From Membranipora membranacea (taxonomy: Eukaryota > Bryozoa > Gymnolaemata > Cheilostomatida > Membraniporidae), in NCBI GenBank assembly GCA_914767715.1, contig OU612069.1, forward strand, positions 11,529,387 to 11,593,386: a DNA stretch of 64,000 nt, given 5' to 3'. Positions 12,301 to 26,133 of this stretch are shown piece by piece. Position 1 is the stretch's first letter; each line of letters starts with the position of its first letter. The translations under genes and the position numbers were made by a program. Below the pieces are notes generated by a model, which saw only the letters and a program-made list of their open reading frames with translations, ran no database searches and was not told where the DNA came from.

Positions 12301-13869
12301 ATCATTAATAGAAGATCGTGTAAATTCAACATTAAGCTTAGAATTCTACATGTGAGCATTGTGGTACATGGAGAGCCAAGTCCTGATATCATAGGATTGA
12401 GGCCGGAGGGCTGCAGGCCTGCTGAGAGCTTGGACTAGTATACTGGACCAGTTTGAAGTATGATACATATTGCAGTACCCATCAACCTATTTACCGCTGG
12501 GCGTTGCTGGGTGAATACTTACAGCGATAACAACAATAAAAAACAAAGCGAAATATGTTGACACATTTATTTACAAATATAATACAAAACCCACATAAAA
12601 CTATTACAACAGTGTTCTTGCTCTTTAGCAAAGTGATAGATGCCAGCTATGACTAGGCTGAACATCATAGAAATATAAGGTGACCGTAAGTCACACGCCG
12701 GGACACCTGATGATCATGATACAAAAGTAAACAAATTCGAGCTGATCTTGGCCTTCTCACAAACTGTTGATGGTCCGTATGACTAAAACATTACAACAAA
12801 AATTATATGAAAGGATCGCTAATCTGGATCGAAATTTTGAATTAATGTCGCTAAAAATAAACAAGCTATCATAACTTTAGCAGTGTTTTCCTGATTCGGT
12901 GTGTAAATTCCATACATAAAAGCAAAAAGAGATAAAACAACTTTCTGCCTATTCAAAATGTTTGAACATTGACTGGCAACACCGTTTCATATCGTGTTAA
13001 TATGTATATCAGAATAAATGTAGCAGATCGATAGTATATAAAGATAGATCTAGACAGGTTGAAGCTTGGCAGTCTCCATTTCTACAGCTTCAGAGTAATC
13101 AGGCAGACGAGGACCTCCAGCTGAGAAGGCCACAACAGGTGCTCCTTCAGGTGCTACAAACATAAGAAAGTGGTCAACATTATGAGTAAGAAATTTTCAA
13201 ATCTGAATCACTTCGGCATTTAAATTCAAGACACACCGAGCGGTTGCGGCATCAGCGGCTTACGAAACTTCACCAATGTTAGCATAACGATTGATCATCA
13301 GGTCAGGTGTGATCTCAAAGTGCAGTGAGGTGTTCTGAGGTTAAATTGACAGCCTCAGGTGATCTCATTAAGATTGATGGTTATATTAAAACAGATCGAA
13401 GTCAAGCCGCAATTGCAACTGATGTCTGTGTGCTAAAACCTCAAGTCTGTAGGAGCGGTTCAAAAGTGTTGCAAATAGTATTAAATGCTATCGCACTGTA
13501 ATGCACTAAAACTTAGCATCAATATTTAGATGGAACCTCCCACTGCTTTGGTCAAAAAAATCTGATACATAACTCTGTTTTAATGTACGTACCTTTATAG
13601 TTATGAATTGATCCATCATATCTGGCGAGCAGATCACTGGGTAAGAAGGTATTCTCCATGGTGGCGTCTGGGTTGATATCTCTTCTGTCGTCCTGAGGTC
13701 TCATCTGATGTGGCAGCAGCTTAGGTCTAATCAGATCCCTCAGATTCTAAGTAACAAACAATCAAAAGGCAGTTGTGTTACAACTTCAGTTTGAACGAGT
13801 GATTTTATACTGAAACTGGTCCAATTGGTAGATCAATCCTCAATCTTGACTTATATTGATTGTAAGCTA

Positions 13870-13982
13870 CGCCTAAACTGTGTCAGGATAGCTGGTAGTA
13901 GCATTTCATTATCAACCAGGGGAGAGTGATGGATAATGAAATGGTACTACCAGCTTTCCCGATGAAGTTTAAGCGCTTAAAC
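13870..13982. mobile_element. Hairpin MITE in SLC6-A intron (first site)
   Basis: An imperfect palindrome: the left arm reads TGTGTCAGGATAGCTGGTAG then TAGCATTTCATTATC, and the right arm reads GATAATGAAATGG then TACTACCAGCTTTCC. Arms are about 40-50 bp. The same family lies at 26022-26133 and in unit B at 32108-32216 and 44658-44772. Confidence 0.65.
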
Positions 13983-15181
13983 TAACCATTATCTATAGAT
14001 TTACTATTGTAATGCTTTGTTTGGAGCCATTTAACACTAAAACTGGTCATGTGACAGACATGTGACACTTTGTACTTAGATACATACCAGATCTCCAGGT
14101 CTGAAGACGACTACTCTCAATACAAGGTAGATAGCATATATCGGTACCCATATTATACTGATGCAGGCTAGCAACCAGCCTACAGATATAGCCCAGCTAG
14201 GAAAGTGGTAGATTTGATGAGCTGAAAACTTTATCGTCAACTGACTAAAACAGAGAAAATGAGAAGAAGATTGAAATAAATAAGTGTCACATATAACCTA
14301 TCAGGTGAAGGCCTCAAGGGCACCTGTTACAGACCACACCAGGCTATAGACAAAATTTAATGGCTTAGAAATATACACGTAAGGAAGAGTGTCATGATGA
14401 CATGTGTTCAAGGTGCACTATCATCCTGTGAATTCTTATTGTTGTCCTCTCAAAAAAAGCAAAGGGATAACTCCGGCTATGCTATCAATCTTAAAGCTAG
14501 CTATAACGAGCCAGACACCATTGAATTTGGAACTTTGATGCAGCTGAATAGTTTATAATCTTACCTGTAGCTTATGCAGTTCATCGCAAATATTATCATG
14601 ACAGTAAGAGGAGTAACCACCAGATACGCCCATTTCATCATAAAATTCAACCATTCAATCCGTACATCATCTCCAGATTGTCTATGAATCTGTCAACACC
14701 TGTTGAGAAAAAAGATAATTCCCTCAATAAAATATTGCTGGTAAAATCTAATAGCCAATCGATCGGATAATTGAAAAGCTCACATGGGATTGGGGGAGGG
14801 TAGTTTAAGTGCCCTAACTTTGCCAGGGATGCTAATCATCCAACCACATCCCCATCCCTATCCCTTGTGCCAACATTGGCAATCTAGGTAGAGTTTGGTC
14901 TCTTAAACTAAGAGGGGACAATAAGAAGACAAGAATGAAAATATTATCTGCCGATGAAAAAGCTTACATATACTCTAGTAATAGATTCAATCTCATTCAG
15001 TGAGTGGGAGGAACAGCGAATAAAATTTAATTTGATTAGCGACTGGTCCACAATGTTCCCATGTTGCAATTTCGGGAGTTATCGATACATGGGAATAGCA
15101 TCTAAATCTACTTCCGCTTGTACCGAATAACATTTTTGATGCGAAATAATAGACTGCATTGAATCAGAAATAATCCAATTG

Positions 15182-15249
15182 GCCGGTCTGGCTAAATTGT
15201 TAGCGCGCTTGCGCACAATACATTCAAAGGGTTTGACGCGGGAGACCCG
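15182..15249 (+). pseudogene. tRNA-like remnant, deleted T arm (unit A)
   Basis: This is colinear with the tRNA-like sequence at 33410-33492 in unit B: it keeps the D arm (GCTAAATTGTTAGC) but lacks 25 bp covering the B box (GGTTCAAGTCC) and the T-run terminator. It therefore cannot be transcribed by Pol III from internal promoters. Confidence 0.6.
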
Positions 15250-18200
15250 TCATGGAAATCATTAGCATTCATAATTTAGTATCGGAGTGGACCACTCATT
15301 CGAGGCATGGGACCATAGTGATTGTTGCTTTGTTAGTCTAAGAAGATGTTCTGTGCAGGTTTGTCACAATGTGTTTGGGCTAGATTTTTCTCTAGTGTTC
15401 TCTTTCGGATATGTGCCTTTAGATCAGATCTACTGTAATGTGACCTTTTCTCTCTGATTCGATCTTATCAGGCCTTGAAATTTAATATTTTATTCAGCGC
15501 TAGGAGGTTGCTGAAACTGTCTTTCTTTAAGGCTAACTAGGACTGATTGTGAGTTTGCTAGTTTATGAAGATGGACTGTTGGGGCTTGTCACAATCTGTT
15601 CAGACTCCCGGGTCTAGTTTTCCTCAAGATCAGATCCAGAATCAGGCTTTAAAAGTAAGATTTTTACAATGATACGGGTTTGCCGAAAATTTCGTTCTAC
15701 AAAGACTAACCAGGTCCTGTCATCTTTGATCTGACAAAATCTCCAGCTAAAATTAATTTGTGGTTGGCCAGTGAAATCTATACGTACCGTAAACCCAACC
15801 AACAGCAATGCACTCAAAGAACGCCACCAGGAGAATAATTCTACTGCCTGAGTAGAAGTCAAATATCTGGAACACATACATTCCTCCCTATAAAATAATG
15901 GAATAACATGATAAGTTTGATCACCCTGTCTCAGTACTCAACTTTGTGATTATGCAACTAAGGTGTGGTGACCGACCTGGCTACTAAGAGTAAAGTACGG
16001 CAGTCACTTCTTCCCATTAGGGAGATCAGCACACCTCGCCATCATCAATTAGCAGCTTGTGTATGGATCATTTATCTTACAAATAACTCTTATCCTAGCG
16101 CATGATGAATGCATGAGTAAAGATGCAAACATGACCACCAAAGCTCTGAATTAGAAGAACTGAACTGATGATAGTTTCAGATACATGGCAACAATGAGAG
16201 CATGGTAATAACGACAACTGTTTTTCTTGCTCCAAAACTTTCTAATTATATATTTTAGTATATGTTTCTCAGAATTTCTACTGAGAATGATATCTGACCA
16301 CCGGTATGTCACATTAGCATACTGTTGATTGAAACATGTTGATATGTCACTAGATTGATTAAAAGTTTGGGGAATATGCAAAATTCATATATCAACGGAA
16401 GGACCAAAGCACAACATTTCGATTCAGCAAGGTTGCCAAAGATTACAAAAATGTTGGTCAGAAAACATTTGATTATTTTGATGATGATTAGCAATCAGAG
16501 TCAACTCAGAATCCTGATCCATAATTCATGGCTACACTTTGCTTCAAAAGCTTGAATTAATTGACAGCTAACCTAAAACAAATTGTGCCGTTTCGCAAGT
16601 CATTGGCATCCTTAAAATTGAAGGAATCATATTTTCATCTACTCCACACAAACACCAATTGCATATCATTGACCAGCAGAATTCCTGTCTAATTCATGGA
16701 ATTTGAATGGCGCTATAGCTTTAGAGTTGTTGACACGTCAACCAAGGTTTTGTGTCTCACCGCTTTAACATCTGAAAACACCCAGTGGTGAATACAGATA
16801 GCCCCATGGTAAGGGATTGCAAGAAACAGAGTAAGCTGCGCAGACATGTCAAAATTGAATACCGGTTGATAATGCAACCAACATATTCAATCATAATAGC
16901 GCTGGCTTTTTTTCCTTTGTACACTTAAAAGGTACAATTCACATAATTTCCAAACATCTATATTGAACTTGCCACATCGATTTTGAACCCTGGAGTCATA
17001 TTATGAAATAAAGTGATGGTACGAAGGGTTCAATGTTCAAGTTTGCGATCTAATGTTCCATCACAAGCATTTCTGACTAACCTGTGTCACCATACACAAT
17101 CCCATCAGATAGCAGAGGGCACACATGGCTCCTGTGAAAAACACTCTTCTATTACCCTTCCTCAGAAAGACGGGGAACATGTCCACTATTGTGGCTACCA
17201 GTCCTTCCTGGGCTACAAACTACAAAACAAAAGATTAAGAACAATTGCTCAAATGTGGTAGAAATTGAAAGGTTGAGGGATGTTGGGCACTGCATCATAA
17301 TATTTGATCAGAAGTGTACACCAGCAATTCATCTAGAGAGGAGGCATAGCGCAAGATAATGAGCCAATGTTTCTTTTTTTAAAGCAGTTTTAAGTAAGAT
17401 ACATCAGCCTGGTAATGATGTGCAACCATTGATAATGTTTATAAACAGTATCCTGAGCGCGAATTTAAGCATCTGTTTGGAGTTGCCCTGTCACCATGTC
17501 GATGCTGAATCAGAAGAAATCTTTATCCTATTAAAAGCAGTTCTCAAGATTAGCCCATACTAAACATCATTGAGGACCATCATTTATACTCACCTCACTG
17601 TCCAGACCCAGTAGTATCACCATTATAAAGAAAAAGACAGACCAGAGAGGAGCTATAGGCATAGCAGCTAATGCTTTGGGGTAGGCGATAAACGCCAGAC
17701 CAGGACCTGTAAGATATCAATATGTTGTCATGAACTGTGGGTCAAATATGTGTCACAAGCAGCACATTCGTAGAAGAAAACTTATAAAACAAGGGTGGCC
17801 AAGTATATTAGATACATTCTATTATGGTGTGCCTGATATTGTGAATTTAGTCCAAAGTAGAGGCATAAAATTGTCTGCACAAATCAGTAGACAATATCAA
17901 ATATTATATTTGTGTGATAGTCTGATGGCATCCTATGCGAAATGTGGCTAGAAATGCATCTTAATTTACAAAAATGGGTGGATAGAGGTTAACAGTTGTT
18001 TCTTGTAGAATTTTACATGCCGATGGGAATGGTAAAATGACCCAAAAATGTTGATATGGTTTCAAAACATCCTAAATCAGAAAGAGCAGACCAGAATTAG
18101 TGGATTTACATTTTGATCATAAATAGCCAAGAAACTGCTGAGAACGGTTGAGATTCCCCTCATATCAACAATATATGATCAGCATCATCGAGACTAATTT

Positions 18201-21200
18201 TGTTGCCGTCTGGAAAACTGGCTTCAGATGTTCTTATAGATCTGATGTTTGAAAACCATATCACTTTTCGACCACTTTCCCTTTTGCCAACAGCGTTTTA
18301 TGCAATTAGCCGCTTATTGTGCAACAATACGTAAGTTACAATATTACCATTGCGATCAGTATTAAAAACTTTACCAGAAATAACTGTCAAACCCTATCCA
18401 CCCAATTTCGTAAATAGAAGTGAAAGATAGGAGGCTGCCACTGGTCTATGAGTCTCTCAAATCTTCATGATGAATTCTTGAAACTATTTGGGCCTATTTA
18501 GGGCGACTGTCAGTTCAACTATTCTGAACTCAATTACAAGAGAATAATTCAGCAAGATAACTTAACTACCTAATAAAAATAGTCACGGTATCTTATAGTG
18601 TTGCGACAGCATTCATAACATATCAACTCCTCAACTGTCCCGCATTTTTCAAAACAGTGGTTCTCACCTGATTCTGCCACGTCAGCGATGTCAACACCCT
18701 GTTCCTCTGCCATGTAACCCAACACAGCGAATATCACGAATCCAGCCATGAAGCTAGTACCACTGAAACACAAACATAAAACTAGTACCACAGAAACATA
18801 AACATAAAACTAGTACCACTGAAGTAAAAACATAAAACTATAGTACCACTGACACACAAACATAAAACTATTACCACTGAAAGACAAACTTTAAACTAAT
18901 GCAACTCAGAAACAGACATAAAACTACTACCACCAGGAAACAAATAAATGCATGGCAGTGGATAATAGTTTCGGATGGCATTGCAGGTTAATCATGTTAG
19001 AAGTAGTTGAAGTTTTAATACAGATGAGATAAAAGCGAGGGTGAAAACCAACCTGTTGATACAAGCAAAGATGACGCTGTCTTTTAGGGAATTGTGATGG
19101 AACTTATTGAAGCTACCAAAGCTGTAGAAGCTCCGATACCGATAGAATACGAGAAGAAGATCTGAGTACCTGCATCTACCCAAGTCTAGAGAAAGAAATT
19201 AAAATCTGTATTTTGGCAATATGGTCAAAAGTCGAGGACATTGGTTACCAATGATTGAATACACTCATGGATAATATATTTGAAAATTATGGTATAAAAA
19301 TCATTAGTTGCATAACTAGTCACAATATCTTAGTATAGCAAAAGTTTTGCTAATAAAATCAACCAAATCACTCAATTATTAAGTTTTTGTCTACATTTTA
19401 TAAAGGAAGCTTTATAAATCTTACTAAGACATTGGATCCATCTAAGAGTATGTAAATGAGATATATATTATTGGACAATCTAACAATCAGAAATAACACA
19501 TTTCCATTTTTATGGATGATAATATTGCCATCTTTACCTGCATATAACCGAGTCGGTCTAGGGTAGGATTGAGATAGTATATGATACCTGTACCGGCTCC
19601 CTTCAGCGTACATCCACGAATCATCAGAATCAACATAAACACATATGGAGCAGTGGCAGTCACATACATCACCTGATAGGAATACAGTCATTGTTATATC
19701 AACATCATGTGGGTCCCTAGAGAATTGCTGAGTCTTATCTAGCCAGTTGGCTCATGTAGAATAAGTGGTCAAAAGGTGATGCTTCAGCCAGCATGAGTTA
19801 GTTGTTGTCAACACGACTACACATTTCTCATACAAAGAAAATCCTCTCAAAAACTGCTTTTCAAACAATCTCATACTAGATAATAAAATTCTTCATGGTC
19901 CTAAGGTTTTGCAATCAACATTAACTAAAAATATTTGATCTAACATACATATATAACTGCAATAAGTTGTGATTTTAGGGTCTACAAAAGAAGCAATAAC
20001 TAATTAGTGAAAAGGCAACTCAGATGAACAGATGCTTCAAGGATTCAAAGAAATGCAAGACCGTCACTCTCACTGCGAAGTCACTGATCAAGAATCTGGG
20101 TTGGGTTATTTTAGTTTGAGTACTGAATGCTTCGAGCATCTGAACACTTACATGGGAAAAAACTTATTGTCAACACAGGGTATTGAACAACTTCAAAAGC
20201 GCTCCTGTTTTAGTCAGAGTAATAAATATATACACATACTGTACCTTGCCAGAACTCTTGACACCTTTTGAGATACAAGCAAAGACGACTGTCCAAGCTA
20301 AAAGTAGACAGAGAGCGAGGTCCCACTTGATTTTACCTGGGTTGTCTATTCCATCGCTGATATCCAAAACTCTACGTCTGCGAAAATAGAACAATGTAAA
20401 AGGCTTTTAATAAGCTCTGGGTAGACAGTCACATGGCTAAGCAACCGAAGAAGAAAATTTGTATGAGAGCTACCTGGAATCCCTGAGTTTTACCTTCAAT
20501 ATTGTAAGTTTTCTTAATTTTTCTAATCTTTTTGTTTAGATATTGTAAGTAAGGCAACAAAAGAAATGAGATAACTTTATTTAATGTCAAGTTGTTTTGC
20601 TCTTTTCAAATAATTGAACACGAGATCTTGAAGAATTTACTGTTTCGAAATCTAAAATTATAAAATTTTGCTAACCACCAGGAGACATTGCCTATCAAAA
20701 TATGGTCAACTAGTTGATAGGTTTATGAATGCATGCTCCACACATCAAAGGGCCTGCAATAAAAGATTTATAACATCAACATTAAAATGCAAAACAGAAG
20801 GTGAACCTGCTTAATGACCAAACTAGATTACATCATGGGTGGTAATTCAGTAATAAATCCTAGATTATTTATTGTGTCAGGCTGTGAGACCTGGTTTTGA
20901 TAAACCCTTACTGGATGTGGCTTTAATTTGAGTGATTTAAATAGCCTCAACCCTCTCATGATCAAAGTAAAAAATGAAATCTGGGTCATGAATATTAATT
21001 TTTGCAGAGACAGGCATTAATTTTTGCTGATGCCTATAAACTACCCATCTGTTCTGAAAAGTAATTAAAAGAGAAATATCACATTTGATTTATGCATGTG
21101 AATATGAAGAGCGAGGTTTGTCTCATCACCCCTTTCTTCTGGTTCATAAATATTGCAACAAAACTGCCGTGCATTCTTTTGACACAAGGGAACTTTTGAC

Positions 21201-24200
21201 GTTGTGAACAGCTAAATCTAGTCCCAATGCTACCATAAATTACTGCAATCATAAGCTACTCAATTTCCACACGGCAGTGAAAACGAGGCCAATATTTATG
21301 TCTATTATGCAACAAGCGTTGACATCAAAGTTCCAATAATTTGTGGAAAATTCCAAATCTGAGCAATTCAATATCAATATAATCCCATAACAATCAATTA
21401 GCACCAATGCGCCATTTTAATAATTAACAATTTCTCAGTGATGTGGAATTTTCCACGAGCATTTCCAGGGGGGACGACTCAAAAGAAATCTAGTGATACC
21501 CTTATATTAAGTCCCCAAATAGTTTGTTTTACTTTGGTTATTGACAAATAATAACAACTCAATTAAATTCATCCATAATAAACATTGTTTGGTTTGGCAG
21601 GCTAAGAATTTTCTTATATGCACATGTCTTTTGTTTTTTTGTAGATCATTTGAGGCTTTGTTCAAAATACAAAATCAGTGCTCTTAACATGATTCAATGT
21701 TTGAGAAACATTATAATAATTTGGCTATCAAAATAATTAATTGTTGCAGCTTTAAGTAAAACAAACGATCACATTTTATTGCGATTCATGCCCAAGGTTA
21801 ATTTCGAGTCAACATGTCTAGCTTCAAATACAAACTTTCATACGGCATCATAAAACCAGCCAAACCATGAGGTGACCAACATTCTCTTCCTTAAAATTAA
21901 CTCCCCAATTAACCTCATGGTGTAAGGGCACATATGTTATGTTTGTCTGATATCAGGTAATTCTCAGTCTAAACTATGCTGGAATCTTAAAAGCCATCCA
22001 ACAGAGAAATCCATGTATTTCATAATGATAGAGTGACAGCGTTACATGTACAAATCATTGCCTATAGGCCTTTTTCTAATTGTGACTTGAAAAGTCCAGC
22101 CAGCCAGCTAGAAATTGGAACCATCAAAATACCTTCACCCATATTATTTAGACCGTCATGAATCCCCCAGCCATGTTCATAAGTTTGCTTCCAAGTCAAT
22201 AACGAGGTGTTTCACCGCAAAAGATTCTAGCAATGGATGGAATGGTGACATCTCTCATTACCCAAACTTGTGAATATGACTTGAGACCCAGCAAGGCTGG
22301 AATAGATGGGGTAATTGGGTGTGTTTGTTGTTAGCATACATACGCACCAAGTATAATCCAAAAATCTACAAAAAGCCTGCAATGCCTCCACAACTGCAAT
22401 GTTGAAATGGTTTTCCAGCTTTAGAACTGATACCCCTTACAAGATCGACAGCAGATCGAAATGCCATAACTTTAAAAGTAATACCAAATCAACATTATGA
22501 GTTGTGCTGGCCTGAAAAGAAAAGAAAGATCGACAGGTTTTCAAATCTCCCATAATGTAATTTTCTGGAATTCCCGGTAACTTACACTTGAATCAATTCA
22601 TTTTAATATAACTTAATAAAGTTTCATCTTTTCTCAGTCTGCGTGTCCAAAAGTGCTTGGAAAAGAATTTCCGTTTCCCCTTCCCACCCGGCTATGAAAA
22701 CATGGGAACTTCAATAGAAAATTGCATTGAGGTTAACTCGTCAACCCATGAGTGAAGCTAAGCCCGTACCTGAACTTAACCTTCGGTTTGTTGGTTTAAA
22801 CTCACTGCCAAAATTCGGTCGTTGAATCGACATAGTAATCAGGCTGCTGTGAGGTGCCGTTGCCGCTACCGAGTGATGCCATGGACATATTACTGAGGAG
22901 AGATGAGCTTATATTGGCCCCAATAGATGTGAAGTTGGATAGAGAGCTGTTAGTTGCATCATTTCCCCACACTGACCTAGAAACAGAAAACAAAATGTGT
23001 GTTATATGTTTATCAGCATAAACATATTTCCACAATGATTTCATACCTAGGAGAAGTATAGGAATATCCATGAGCATGCTTTTATGAAGCTTACCCCAAA
23101 TGATAGATATCAAAAACAACTGGCCAGCCATACCCAGAACAATTGTAGATATCAGTTTTATGGTCTTTAATGGTGCACTGAATAGCATATTCAAAAACAA
23201 AAATTAAAAGCAGCAGGTTTAGAAGATTTTGTTGTTTAATCTATTAAAATGTGCAAATTCTTGAATATAAATGTTTTCACTGTTTCAGAGTATTATAGTA
23301 CAACGGCTGCAACATGATCCATAATATACTTAATGACTCATTGCATGTTGTGATTCAGTATTAGTTGTCGAAAATCCCACTAGGAACAACTCAACCTGGT
23401 GCGCTAGCTTTGCGCATAAACACTAACAACAAAAACTCTTAATTCCAACTTCCTTCCCCCTCTAGCAGAGAAATTAACCGTTCGCAGTGAATTTGGGTTC
23501 AATAAAAAGTATGAATTGACTATCCATAATATTTTGGAGTTGTCAGCCATCTCATCGTAACAGACCTGCAGCGAAATGTATTCCACTCATTTCCACAGTG
23601 ACTCCACGGTACTTTGGCAGTAAACGAAGAAAACAAGTAGAAGAAAGCCCATGACATTATCACATTGTAGTAGACATTCAGGAAAAACACAATCAAGGTG
23701 GTCGCAAATCCGATTCCTGTAAAATATGATAACATAGATCCTAAGGCTACATTCTACACACAATATTTAGAGGTGATATTGCACACTGATCATGTGATCT
23801 ACTTTTGCATGTATATCCCTGATCGATTGAGAGTGAATTATTTCATGAAGCATGAGAAACATCAGAAGGAATTTGATGTGCCCACCCGAGTTTAATTTTA
23901 TTTTTAAGGAGTGGGCGCATGTTAGGTCCTCATACTAAATTCTCTAACGATCAGAGAAACCTATGCACCTAGTGTAGTTTTGATGTCAGTGTGTTGTGTT
24001 AGAGTAAAGAAGGAAATCAACAATGTGCATGTCTCGTTTTTGCCGAATGATTGATACTGTTAACTTGTGATCAGGAAAGAACCGTAACAATTTTCCAGCC
24101 CAAGACATGAAACAATGCCGGTAATATGCAGTGTTTACAGTTCTAGTCTTTAAAATTGCAAACGACAATCCACTGGCTAGAAAAACCATTTCAATTACAT

Positions 24201-26021
24201 TTGCACATCCAACTCCCAGTCTTCATACTTCAGATATAAAAATTTACAAGGCTTGTCGCTGAGGAATGCCTAGCCTAGGTTGACGGTCAGCAATCTGACA
24301 TATAATTAGCTCTACTCTGACCAGTCAAGTGACTGAAATATCTCAGACCCTGGATTTATGTAAATGACACAGGAGGTTTGTTTCAAATGCAACCTCTATG
24401 TGGGTACTAGGCGAGGGAGAGGTTGACTGATGACCACAGCTCACCACAGAAGCGCTCAAAAGAACCATACCATAGGCTGTTTGTTTGACCCTTATGACTT
24501 TGGTGTAATGGTTAATTGCTTGTATTCTCTGGCTACAAACCATTGCTGAAGCTTCGCTAAATAATTCATTTCTGCTGGTACCATGTTTTCTAATTAGATT
24601 TTTTTAAATTCAACCAGGGATAAGCAGCATGTTTGACTTTGATGCACCAGACATCTGATTGCTAACACCAACCCTTGAGAGCAAACAGAAAACAAAGTTA
24701 CCACTAGAGTACTATTACCAACGAGAGACAGATATTAATATGAGTTAATCTCAATTGGACCTACCGGTGAAAATGGGACTGATGTTCCAGACTTTGATTC
24801 CACCTGAGGACATGAACTGGCAAATGGAGACTTCAAGAAAGAACATTGGGATTCCAGCAAGTGTCACCATAATAAAATACGGCAGCAAGAATGCACCTGA
24901 AATAGAAGATTAGCAATTATTCAAATATAGATTTCATGGTTCAAACTTCTTTAATTGTAAACAATATTCACTGAATCCCAAAACAGATGCCTGGTTTGAT
25001 TTACATAACATGTTTATAAATCGATCTCTGGACTGATGAACATAAACCTCTGGGGGTTATGGGGTCGTCAGATGATGGCATCGAAACAAATTAATATTCC
25101 CTTTTTTTCAACGAATGGATTAATCCTGATCTGGTACCTATCTGCTCTCTGCTGCCGGAGATACCGAACTATACTCTAATTGGCCTTACAACATTCCTAC
25201 AATTGAACTTGTACTTGGATATTCGGAAATCTAGTTTCACTCATGTATATGCCCCTACCAAACTGGACCCATTTGGAATCCAAGACAACTGCATTGTGGG
25301 ATGCTCATTAATCACAACTGAATAACTGGTCACTGGTAGAAACAAGCCTGTATTTGATGATGTTTTTGACGTAGTCACACCATCAAAACACCCTATGAAC
25401 ATGTTTGGTCAACTCATTTGATAAAAAAACTAGAGATCACTGGTCTTGTCCTACAAATTCACGATCAACAATTCCCGCAAAGAATAAACTGAGATGGGTG
25501 TTGTTTTGGAATCAAACAGCCCAATGTAATAGGAATTGTTATAAAAGGGCTTTGACCATGAGGTCACCATTTTATATGGATAATCCTGAGATTAGATTAA
25601 CAAACTTAGAACAGATGTTAAAAGCTAGCGTGTGCCGAGCCGCTGTGGCATTGTTTGGGGTATAAGCAACATCATGGGAAACAGGTGACTATAATTTGAC
25701 ACATGAGTCTTACCTCCTCCGTTCTTGTAGCAGGGTTACGGGAATCTCCAAAAGTTACCCAAACCAACAGAATAACCAACACAGGCGATCAGGAAGTCTA
25801 TCTTATTGTTGAATGTTTCTCGTTTATTCCCTGCAAAAAAATAATATTGACAATTTGAACGATAAGTTGAGGCACGAGTCCCATGAAGTTTAGCGGGGAA
25901 GCTTTTGGATACTTCACAAAAATTGTAAACTTTTGAGGGTGCTTTTGAAAGTGTTAAATAAAAATTTTGTAAATATAATGGCTTACCAACTGTAAAAATC
26001 TTGGGTTACTTAGTTGAAGCA

Positions 26022-26133
26022 CTTAAACTGTGTCGGGATAATTGGAAGTAGCATTTCAAAATCACCCACTTCGGTGGAAAGGGGTTGATAATGAAGTACT
26101 ACTACCAGCTATCCTAACAATGTTTAAGCACTC
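26022..26133. mobile_element. Hairpin MITE in SLC6-A (second site)
   Basis: A second member of the family seen at 13870: CTTAAACTGTGTCGGGATAA opens the left arm and AGCTATCCTAACA...GTTTAAGC closes the right arm. It lies between the two candidate start-proximal exons and the TM1 exon, within the gene's 5' intron. Confidence 0.6.

Noticed and set aside
12229-12438. Open frame beginning MGFEPTTF as a small protein
   Set aside because: This is the well-known antisense reading of a tRNA T arm (GGTTCGAATCCC); the stretch is a tRNA-derived SINE on the minus strand.
19398-19691. 97-codon frame ([12 protein letters not shown]...) at the TM5 exon
   Set aside because: Wrong frame; the +1 frame gives [12 protein letters not shown]...GIIYYLNP, the SLC6 TM5 segment with correct splice phase.
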